From Bacillota bacterium (lineage in GTDB: Bacteria; Bacillota_E; Symbiobacteriia; Symbiobacteriales; Symbiobacteriaceae): DNA of 7,082 nucleotides. A model generated the notes under the pieces. It searched no databases. It saw only the letters and a program-made list of their open reading frames with translations, and was not told where the DNA came from. The position numbers were made by a program, and so were the translations under genes. The stretch's first letter is position 1. Each line of letters begins with the position of its first letter. Of the stretch, positions 1 to 5,119 are shown one piece after another. The stretch is taken from NCBI GenBank assembly GCA_003242675.1, contig QGVE01000133.1, forward strand, positions 1-7,082, written 5' to 3'.

Positions 1-323
1 CCTGTGGAGCTAGCCACTCCTCGACCGTGCCGCTGGCCTCCCGGACAGGCATTCCGGCAGGGCCTGCGTGGGCGTCGCAGAGCCCCGTGCGAGGGCGCGG
101 CGCGGCTGTCGCAACCGCTTGACGTGCACACAGGCGCAAGAAGCCAGCTGGCAGCGTGGGCGGGCGGGAGGTGGCAAGAGGCGGCGCAGGCGCGGCGGAT
201 TATGTTCACCCGGGAACTTGGCATACACAATGGCATCGCAAGAGGGAAAAGTGCAAATTTCGCATAATTATTCTCCTGGTGCGCCACCGAGCGTAGCCCG
301 ACATCGGCAAAGGGGGAGTGCGT
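1..323. other. Upstream region without a convincing gene
   Basis: I see no gene here. Frames are open on both strands, but they read as Arg/Gly/Pro/Ala-rich strings typical of random GC-rich DNA, lack SD-led starts and match no family I know. The left part (1 to about 200) is strongly GC-rich. Composition changes at about 200-280, which includes the AT-rich patch described separately. The region most likely holds the promoter and control sites of the operon starting at 324, and possibly the trailing flank of a gene outside the window. Confidence 0.5.
219..276 (+). promoter_or_regulatory. Probable promoter/operator region of the symporter-synthetase operon
   Basis: An AT-rich island (about 64% A+T over 244-276) interrupts otherwise very GC-rich DNA about 50-80 bp before the first gene. 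It contains CATAAT (263-268), one mismatch from a sigma-A -10 box, but no good -35 box lies 16-18 bp upstream. Just before it, TGGCAT occurs twice as a direct repeat (219-224 and 231-236), 12 bp apart, which could be an operator. The promoter role is inferred from position and composition; the exact boxes are uncertain. Confidence 0.3.
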
Positions 324-671
324 ATGAGTCCCATGGATGCGGAGTGGTACCCACAACATTTCCGCGCGAACCTGGGGCTGGTGGTGAAGCTGCTGCTGGC
401 CTGGGCCCTGGTTTCGGTGAGGGCTGGAGCGGTGACTGAGTGGCTGGACCAGTTCCACATCCTCACCGGCTTCCCGCTGGGGTACTCCATGGGCGCCCAG
501 GGGGCGCAGATCACCTTCGTGATTCTCAGCTTCATCTATGCGTTTCTCCTTCTGACGCTCGCCGTCTCGCTGGCCACCGCTCCGCCGAAGCAGGCGGTCC
601 AGAACCTGGCGGAGCGGCTGCGCTGCCCGAAGCACCTGCACGACGTGGCCGCACCGGCCACCGGCGAATAG
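324..671 (+). CDS. DUF4212 small membrane subunit of a sodium:solute symporter
   Basis: This 115-residue protein matches the DUF4212 pattern: a short N-terminus with an aromatic/Arg segment (EWYPQHFRANL), a first membrane helix at about residues 16-35, the family's GFPLGYSMGAQG motif, and a second helix (ITFVILSFIYAFLLLTLAV) at about 64-82. A polar tail of about 30 residues follows. Family members are small subunits of VC_2705-type sodium:solute symporters, which are linked to uptake of acetate or other small organic acids and are normally followed by a large subunit of about 13 helices. Here the next gene is an acyl-CoA synthetase instead, 12 bp downstream, so acid uptake coupled to activation is inferred. 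The ATG at 324 is chosen because AGGGGG (311-316) lies 7 nt before it; the GTG at 318 overlaps the SD. Substrate and partner subunit are unknown. Confidence 0.8.
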   Translation: MSPMDAEWYPQHFRANLGLVVKLLLAWALVSVRAGAVTEWLDQFHILTGFPLGYSMGAQGAQITFVILSFIYAFLLLTLAVSLATAPPKQAVQNLAERLRCPKHLHDVAAPATGE

Positions 672-683
672 GGGGGATCCGCG

Positions 684-2576
684 ATGGAGGCGCAGTTTGC
701 ACAGCTGCTCCAGGGGAGCGGGCGCATCACCCCTCCCCCGGAGCTCGCCCGGTCGGCTCACGTGACGGACTATGATTCCTACTACGAGGCCGTGATGGCG
801 GACCCCGCGGCCTACTGGGGCCGGGTCGCCCGGGAGGAGGTCCACTGGTTCCGCCCCTTCGAGGTAGTGGTGGAGGGCGACGGGCCCAACGCCCGCTGGT
901 TCCTCGGCGGGCAGACCAACATCTGCTACAACGCCCTGGACCGGCACGCGGACGGCGAGCGCCGCAACAAGGCGGCCCTGATCTGGCTCTCGGAGGACGG
1001 CGAGGAGCGGGTCTTCACCTACGGGATGCTCCGCCGGCAGGTGGCCAAGCTGGCCGGCGGCCTGAAGCAGCTGGGGGTCGGCAAGGGCGACCGGGTGATC
1101 ATCTACATGCCGCTGACCCCTGAGGGGATCATGGCGATGCTGGCCTGTGCCCGGATCGGGGCCATCCACAGCGTCGTCTACGCCGGATTGGGGGCCGGGG
1201 CCCTCAGGCAGCGCATCGAGGACGCCGGCGCCAAGGTGGTGCTCTGTGCCGACGTGGGCTTCCGGCGGGGGAAGCGGATCGACCTCAAGGCCATCGTCGA
1301 CGAGGCAGTGGCCGGCAACCCCCAGGTGGAGCACGTGGTGGTCCACCGTCGCGCGACCCCGGCGCTGGAACTGCGGGAGGGCGAGGTCGACTTCGCCGAG
1401 CTGATGGCCCGCGGCTCGCCGGACACCCCCTGTGAGGTGATGGACAGCGAGGACTGGCTGTTCATCCTCTACACCTCCGGCTCCACCGGCAAGCCCAAGG
1501 GCGCCGCCTACACCCACGGCGGCTACATGGTGGGCACGACGCACCTCTGGCGCATCGCCTGCGACATCCGGGAGAACGACGTCTACTGGTGCACGTCGGA
1601 CATCGGCTGGATCGTGGGCCACTCGATCATGGTGTACGGGCCGTTCGTCAACGGCTCCACCATCCTCGTGCGGGAGGGGGCGCCGGACTACCCGCACCCG
1701 GGCATCGTCTGGGAGATCGTGGAGCGGTACCAGGTCAACAAGCTCTACACCGCCCCCACGGCGGTGCGGATGTTCATGCGGATGGGCGAGGAGCACCCCC
1801 GGCGCTACGACCTCTCCAGCCTGAAGCTGATGGTCTGCGCCGGCGAGCCGCTCAACCCCGAGGCGCAGCTCTGGGCGTACGAGCACATCATGCAGCGGCG
1901 GGGGCCGGTGCTGGACAACTGGTGGCAGACCGAGACGGCGGCGCCGACCATCGGCACCCTGCCGTGCATGGACGTGAGGCCCGGCCGGGCGGGGCGGCCC
2001 TTCCCCGGCATCCGGGCCGAGGTGCTGGACCCCGAGGGGCGGCCCGTGCCCCCGGGCAAGGGCGGCCTGCTCTGCCTGCGGGGGGCCTGGCCCCACATGT
2101 TCCGCACCATCTGGGGCGACCGCGCCCGGTACGAGGCCTACTGGCAGACGATCCCCGGCGTGTACACCTCCGGCGACGTGGCGACCGTGGACGAGGAGGG
2201 CTACATCGCCGTGCTGGGCCGGGCGGACGATGTGCTCAACGTGGCCGGCCACCGCATCGGCACCGCGGACGTGGAGTCGGCCCTGGTCAGCCACCCGGCG
2301 GTCGGCGAGGCGGCGGTGATCGGCAAGCCCGATCCCGTCAAGGGCGAGGCGATCAAGGCCTTCGTCATCCTGCGCAAGGGGTACGAGCCCAGCGACGAGC
2401 TCGCCCAGGCCCTCATCGGCCACGTGCGCCACCAGCTCGGGGCGATCGCCGCACCGGCGGAGATCGCCTTCGTGCCCTCGCTGCCCAAGACCCGGTCGGG
2501 GAAGATCATGCGCCGGGTGCTGAAGGCGCAGGAGCTGGGGCTGGACCCGGGCGATCTGACGACGATCGAGGAATAG
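684..2576 (+). CDS. acs: AMP-forming acetyl/propionyl-CoA synthetase
   Basis: This 630-residue enzyme of the ANL superfamily would convert a short-chain acid, ATP and CoA to acyl-CoA, AMP and PPi in the cytoplasm via an acyl-adenylate. The N-terminal ACAS_N region (about 27-85, including ARWFLGGQTN) leads into the AMP-binding domain. That domain carries the P-loop-like YTSGSTGKPKG (263-273), SDIGWIVGHS, YTAPTAVR and DNWWQTET (411-418). The hinge and C-terminal domain carry GRADDVLNVAGHR (512-524) and PKTRSGK, whose Lys607 matches the catalytic, acetylation-controlled Lys609 of Salmonella Acs. Trp414, which closes the acyl pocket in Acs, is kept and favours acetate or propionate over longer acids. 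Many stretches, and the ending DPGDLTTIEE, look more like propionyl-CoA synthetase PrpE, so the substrate is open. Length is near the family norm of 630-650. The start has a G-rich SD (671-676) 7 nt upstream. It is probably co-transcribed with the symporter subunit. Confidence 0.9.
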   Translation: MEAQFAQLLQGSGRITPPPELARSAHVTDYDSYYEAVMADPAAYWGRVAREEVHWFRPFEVVVEGDGPNARWFLGGQTNICYNALDRHADGERRNKAALIWLSEDGEERVFTYGMLRRQVAKLAGGLKQLGVGKGDRVIIYMPLTPEGIMAMLACARIGAIHSVVYAGLGAGALRQRIEDAGAKVVLCADVGFRRGKRIDLKAIVDEAVAGNPQVEHVVVHRRATPALELREGEVDFAELMARGSPDTPCEVMDSEDWLFILYTSGSTGKPKGAAYTHGGYMVGTTHLWRIACDIRENDVYWCTSDIGWIVGHSIMVYGPFVNGSTILVREGAPDYPHPGIVWEIVERYQVNKLYTAPTAVRMFMRMGEEHPRRYDLSSLKLMVCAGEPLNPEAQLWAYEHIMQRRGPVLDNWWQTETAAPTIGTLPCMDVRPGRAGRPFPGIRAEVLDPEGRPVPPGKGGLLCLRGAWPHMFRTIWGDRARYEAYWQTIPGVYTSGDVATVDEEGYIAVLGRADDVLNVAGHRIGTADVESALVSHPAVGEAAVIGKPDPVKGEAIKAFVILRKGYEPSDELAQALIGHVRHQLGAIAAPAEIAFVPSLPKTRSGKIMRRVLKAQELGLDPGDLTTIEE

Positions 2577-2591
2577 GTGCGAAGAAGCGGT

Positions 2592-2619
2592 GGGCCGGCG
2601 CCCACGAGGGTGCCGGCCC
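2592..2619. terminator. GC-rich hairpin between convergent genes (putative terminator)
   Basis: A continuous 12-bp stem (2592-2603 with 2608-2619) closes on the 4-nt loop ACGA. Read as plus-strand RNA every position pairs, with one G-U (2600/2611); as minus-strand RNA that pair becomes a C-A mismatch, so the structure favours stopping the synthetase transcript. It lies 15 bp after the synthetase stop and 23 bp beyond the end of the convergent small gene. No U-run follows in the plus direction, so classical intrinsic termination is not assured. Confidence 0.55.
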
Positions 2620-2642
2620 GCTGTACTCGCGAACGGGGCAGC

Positions 2643-2828
2643 TCACCAGGTGCGCTTGCCCCACTTACCCCACGGGAACTTGCCGAAGGGGAACTTGTCG
2701 AACTTCTGGAACGGGAACTTCCCGAAGGGCGGGAAACGCCGGCGCCGGCGGCGCCAGGGACTGCCCCAGCCCATGCCGCCCCAGTCGTCCCAGTCGTCGT
2801 CGCGGCCCCAGCCGAAAGGCATCGTCAT
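2643..2828 (-). CDS. Small Trp/Phe/Lys/Arg-rich repeat protein, function unknown
   Basis: I do not recognise this 61-residue protein. Its first part is Trp/Gly/Asp-rich (FGWGRDDDWDDWGG), followed by six consecutive Arg (26-31). Its second half (32-61) repeats aromatic-basic units such as FGKFPF, QKF, DKFPFGKF and PWGKWGK. It has 8 Trp and 9 Phe and roughly +8 net charge. It contains no Ala, Val, Leu, Ile, Glu, Asn, His, Tyr or Cys, which is remarkable for GC-rich DNA. There is no signal peptide or membrane helix. Reality as a gene is supported by an SD (GGAGGG, 2841-2836) 7 nt before the ATG and by near-complete G/C at third positions (TTC, AAG, GAC, GGC). It stands alone and converges on the synthetase. 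A coat-like structural, nucleic-acid- or polyanion-binding, or membrane-active role is possible; none is shown. Confidence 0.7.
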   Translation of the reverse strand: MTMPFGWGRDDDWDDWGGMGWGSPWRRRRRRFPPFGKFPFQKFDKFPFGKFPWGKWGKRTW

Positions 2829-2835
2829 GCTGGAT

Positions 2836-2841
2836 CCCTCC
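2836..2841 (-). promoter_or_regulatory. SD site of the aromatic repeat protein
   Basis: The minus strand reads GGAGGG here, 7 nt before the ATG ending at 2828. It is the best translation signal on either strand between 2577 and 3213, and it decides both the strand and the start of the small gene. A longer reading of the same frame upstream (to 3584) has no such support and runs antisense through the dppA region. Confidence 0.7.
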
Positions 2842-2879
2842 ACCACAGCATATGCACCGGCGGATTCCGGGTTACATAA

Positions 2880-3074
2880 GGCCCGCCCCGGGCCTACCCG
2901 AACCTGGACGTCACGGTGGTCCTGGTGCACTTCGGCCAGTACTCGTCGTATCCGGCGGCGTACGACTACGACGAGATCAGCTTTGATTATGAGACCGGTT
3001 CGTGGTTGGTCTTCCACCCGGAGCTGGTGGTCCGGCAGTTTGACGGCGAATGGGCGAGCGCGTGGCTCGACTGA
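2880..3074 (+). pseudogene. Coding-like remnant without a start
   Basis: After a stop at 2877-2879, the frame runs open to a TGA at 3072-3074 and reads like a real protein end: LVHFGQYSSYPAAYDYDEIS, then a stretch including YETGSWLVFHPELVVRQFDG, ending EWASAWLD. Of the 56 codons from 2904, 49 end in G or C, and the amino acid mix is balanced rather than the Arg/Gly/Pro strings of shadow frames. No ATG or TTG lies in it. The only canonical candidates are GTG codons at 2916 and 2925, with poor or no SD, which would give 52 or 49 residues. I read it as the 3' end of a gene that lost its start by truncation or frameshift; a short GTG-started gene is the alternative. I do not recognise the family. 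A strong hairpin follows 24 bp after the stop. Confidence 0.35.
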
Positions 3075-3097
3075 GCGGAGCCGGGCAGGCAGGAATG

Positions 3098-3140
3098 GGG
3101 GCCAGGTCCCGGGCGGCAATCCGCCGCCGGACCCGGCCCC
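3098..3140 (+). terminator. Strong GC hairpin upstream of dppA
   Basis: Pairing is GGGGCC (3098-3103) with GGCCCC (3135-3140), an A-C mismatch, GGTCC (3105-3109) with GGACC (3129-3133), a 2-nt bulge, then GGCGGC (3112-3117) with GCCGCC (3123-3128) around the loop AATCC. That is 17 base pairs. It sits after the stop of the remnant at 3074 and before the dppA promoter region, as a terminator insulating the transporter operon would. No U-run follows, so the mechanism is uncertain. Confidence 0.5.
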
Positions 3141-3180
3141 TGGCGCGCAAGCAGAGCAGCGGGCAGCCGGGGCCGTGGCC

Positions 3181-3222
3181 GTATTCGGAGTTAAGTGAAG
3201 ATTAGGTGTATACATGCTTTTC
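3181..3222 (+). promoter_or_regulatory. Probable dppA promoter/operator region
   Basis: This AT-rich patch stands out from GC-rich surroundings about 90-130 bp before dppA. TATACA (3209-3214) is a plausible -10 box. The nearest -35-like hexamer, TTCGGA (3184-3189), is a poor match at 19 bp spacing. TGTATACA (3207-3214) is a perfect 8-bp palindrome that overlaps the -10 and could be a repressor half-site pair of the GntR sort. The promoter role is inferred from composition and position. Confidence 0.35.
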
Positions 3223-3267
3223 AAAGAGGAGCTGGCAGCCCCCGCGTCCAATTTCATTGACCTGACT

Positions 3268-3284
3268 CCGGGCCGAGGGCCCGG
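3268..3284 (+). promoter_or_regulatory. Hairpin in the dppA leader
   Basis: A perfect 7-bp inverted repeat, CCGGGCC and GGCCCGG, closes on the 3-nt loop GAG, 25 bp before the dppA ATG and just upstream of its SD (AGGGGGG, about 3294-3300). If the transcript starts near 3220, this hairpin is in the 5' leader, where it could stabilise the mRNA or act as a protein-binding site. It is too short and too close to the SD to be a convincing terminator. Confidence 0.35.
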
Positions 3285-3309
3285 GACATCGACAGGGGGG
3301 GTTCGATTC

Positions 3310-5007
3310 ATGGGGGTTTCTACCCGGCGGTTCCGGTGGGCGGCCGCCCTGCTCCTCGCCGCGCTGGTGGCGCTGTCCGCCTGCAGCGGCCGGCCCACGT
3401 CCGGGGGCGACGGCTCGCAGACGCAGAGCCCCGCGCCCAGCGGGCAGCAGGGCACCTCACCCACGCCGGTGCCGGCACCAGCGCCGCCGGCCGCGCAGGA
3501 GAAGGTGCTGGTCTGGGGCCGCGGCGGCGACTCGGTCTCGCTGGACCCGATCCAGGTGACCGACGGTGAGTCGCTCAAGGTCACGCACCAGATCTACGAG
3601 GGGCTTCTGGACTACGCACCGGGCAGCACCGAGGTCGTGCCGGTGCTGGCCACCGAGTGGGAGGTCAGCCCCGACGGCCTGGAGTGGACCTTCAAGCTCC
3701 GCCAGGGCGTGAAGTTCCACGACGGCACCGACTTCAACGCCGAGGCGGTGAAGATCAACTTCGACCGGTGGCGCAACACGTCCGACCCGCTGCACGTCGG
3801 CGGCGAGTTCCCGTACTACGGCTACATGTTCGGTGGGTTCGACGAGGATTCGAACATCAAGGACGTGATCGTCGTCGACGACTACACGGTGAAGTTCGTG
3901 CTCCGGCGGATCCAGGCGTCGTTCCTGCAGGACATCGCCATGGTGCCCTTCGCCATCGCCAGCCCCAAGGCCCTGAAGGAGAACCCGGAGGGGCTCAACG
4001 ACCACCCGGTGGGCACCGGCCCCTTCCGGTTCGTCTCCTGGACCAAGGGCGAACGCATCGTGCTGGAGGCCAACCCGGACTACTGGGGCGGCCGGCCGGC
4101 GATTGACCGGCTGATCTACCGCTCGATCCCGGACAACAACGCCCGGCTCGTCGCCCTGCAGGCCGGCGAGCTGGACGTGATGGACGGCGTGGAACCCGCG
4201 TTCCTGCCGGCGATCCAGGCCACGGGCCAGTTCGACATCGTCGAGCGGCCGCCGATGAACATCGGCTACCTGGCCTTCCACACCCAGAAGCCGCCGTTTG
4301 ACAACGTCCTCGTCCGGCGGGCGATCAACCACGCCATCAACAAGGAAGAGCTGAACACCGCCTTCTACGGCGGGCTGGGCATCCCGGCCGTCTCGCCGCT
4401 GCCGCCTTCGGTCTGGGGCCACAATCCCAACGTGCCCAAGTACGAGTACAACCCCGAGAAGGCGAAGGAACTGCTGGCCCAGGCGGGCTACGGACCGGAC
4501 AACCCGCTGAAGACCCAGCTCTGGGCCATGCCGGTGCCGCGGCCCTACATGCCGCAGCCGGAGCGCATCGCCGTCGCCATCCAGAACTACCTGCGCGAGG
4601 TGGGCGTGGAGGCGGAGATCGTCACCTACGAGTGGGGGACCTACCTCGAGAAGACCGGCATGGGCGAGCACACCATGGCCCTGCTGGGCTGGACCGGCGA
4701 CAACGGCGACCCGGACAACTTCCTCTACGTGCTGCTGGACAAGGACAACGCCGTGACGCCCGACGCCGGCAACATCGCCTTCTACGTGAACGACGAGGTG
4801 CATGACCTCCTCATCCGGGCCCGCAGCATCACCGACCAGGCGGAGCGCACCCGGCTTTATGAGGAGGCGCAGGCGAAGATCATGGAGGACGCGCCGTGGG
4901 TGCCGCTCATGCACACCCGGGTGCCCATCGCCGTCCGCAAGGGCATCACGGGGTACGTGCCCAGCCCGACCGGCTCCGAGTCGCTGGCCAAGGTCGCCAT
5001 GCCGTAG
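3310..5007 (+). CDS. dppA: Dipeptide-type ABC transporter substrate-binding lipoprotein
   Basis: A 565-residue family 5 solute-binding protein that would capture short peptides outside the membrane for the DppB/DppC channel. The N-terminus is a lipoprotein signal: RRFR, a hydrophobic core, and the lipobox LSAC with Cys25. A Ser/Pro/Gly/Gln-rich tether follows (about 26-60). The family core includes DGLEWTFKLRQGVKFHDG (122-139), GTGPFRF (235-241), MNIGYLAFHTQKPPF, RPYMPQ and GWTGDNGDPDNF (460-471). Arg411 and Asp464 are 53 residues apart, as are Arg355 and Asp408 of E. coli DppA, which bind the peptide's carboxyl and amino ends (numbers from memory). That supports dipeptide rather than nickel binding. 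The ATG at 3310 has AGGGGGG 9 nt upstream and starts directly at the signal peptide; the in-frame ATG at 3214 would put 32 polar residues before it. Confidence 0.9.
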   Translation: MGVSTRRFRWAAALLLAALVALSACSGRPTSGGDGSQTQSPAPSGQQGTSPTPVPAPAPPAAQEKVLVWGRGGDSVSLDPIQVTDGESLKVTHQIYEGLLDYAPGSTEVVPVLATEWEVSPDGLEWTFKLRQGVKFHDGTDFNAEAVKINFDRWRNTSDPLHVGGEFPYYGYMFGGFDEDSNIKDVIVVDDYTVKFVLRRIQASFLQDIAMVPFAIASPKALKENPEGLNDHPVGTGPFRFVSWTKGERIVLEANPDYWGGRPAIDRLIYRSIPDNNARLVALQAGELDVMDGVEPAFLPAIQATGQFDIVERPPMNIGYLAFHTQKPPFDNVLVRRAINHAINKEELNTAFYGGLGIPAVSPLPPSVWGHNPNVPKYEYNPEKAKELLAQAGYGPDNPLKTQLWAMPVPRPYMPQPERIAVAIQNYLREVGVEAEIVTYEWGTYLEKTGMGEHTMALLGWTGDNGDPDNFLYVLLDKDNAVTPDAGNIAFYVNDEVHDLLIRARSITDQAERTRLYEEAQAKIMEDAPWVPLMHTRVPIAVRKGITGYVPSPTGSESLAKVAMP

Positions 5008-5064
5008 GCCGGCGCCTCGGCGGGCTCTGGCGGCAAGGGCACGACTCGCCACCTGATCGAACCG

Positions 5065-5099
5065 CCGGAAGGGGGGCGGCGACGGCCGCCCCCCTCCGG
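5065..5099 (+). terminator. Long hairpin between dppA and dppB
   Basis: CCGG (5065-5068) pairs with CCGG (5096-5099), one A pairs with T5095 with a single bulged A, and GGGGGGCGGC (5071-5080) pairs with GCCGCCCCCC (5085-5094) around the loop GACG. The stem is 15 bp. It lies 57 bp after the dppA stop and 6 bp before the dppB SD, with no U-run. Such intercistronic stems after a binding-protein gene usually cause partial termination or protect the upstream mRNA from 3' exonucleases, giving more binding protein than permease. That role is inferred here. Confidence 0.6.
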
Positions 5100-5105
5100 G
5101 TACGC

Positions 5106-5113
5106 AGGGAGGG
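5106..5113 (+). promoter_or_regulatory. SD site that places the dppB start at an ATC codon
   Basis: AGGGAGGG is a strong SD, and 6 nt after it comes ATC (5120-5122), exactly where related permeases have their initiator Met (M-VRYLAKR). No ATG, GTG or TTG in this frame lies between the stop at 5054-5056 and the GTG at 5180, which is too far from this SD. Confidence 0.65.
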
Positions 5114-5119
5114 ATCGCT

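Noticed and set aside
219..236. Possible sigma-54 type -24/-12 element
   Set aside because: The GG is present, but the -12 GC is out of register by one base. The pattern is better described as a TGGCAT direct repeat.
4..267. Open frames in the first 440 bases on either strand
   Set aside because: Arg/Gly/Ala/Pro-rich composition, no SD-supported starts and no recognisable motif. They run across the AT-rich presumed promoter.
318..323. GTG start two codons upstream for the DUF4212 protein
   Set aside because: It overlaps the SD itself. The ATG at 324 has 7-nt spacing from AGGGGG.
2846..2873. Minus-strand match to a mother-cell sigma-K-like promoter (AACC, 15 bp, CATATGCTG)
   Set aside because: The implied start would fall at the 5' edge of the SD of the aromatic repeat gene, leaving almost no leader. 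The match is short and no sporulation context is visible.
1589..2986. Long plus-strand frame overlapping the synthetase in another frame
   Set aside because: Its Arg/Gly/Ala/Pro/His-rich translation is a shadow of the synthetase, and it runs through the hairpin and intergenic DNA.
3214..3309. In-frame upstream ATG giving DppA a 32-residue extension
   Set aside because: It lacks a good SD, overlaps the probable -10 box and would place polar residues before a normal lipoprotein signal. The ATG at 3310 has a proper SD.
3457..5052. Long open frame antisense to dppA
   Set aside because: Same reason: low-complexity Val/Leu/Arg/His/Asp-rich shadow of a clear coding frame, with no SD or known domain.
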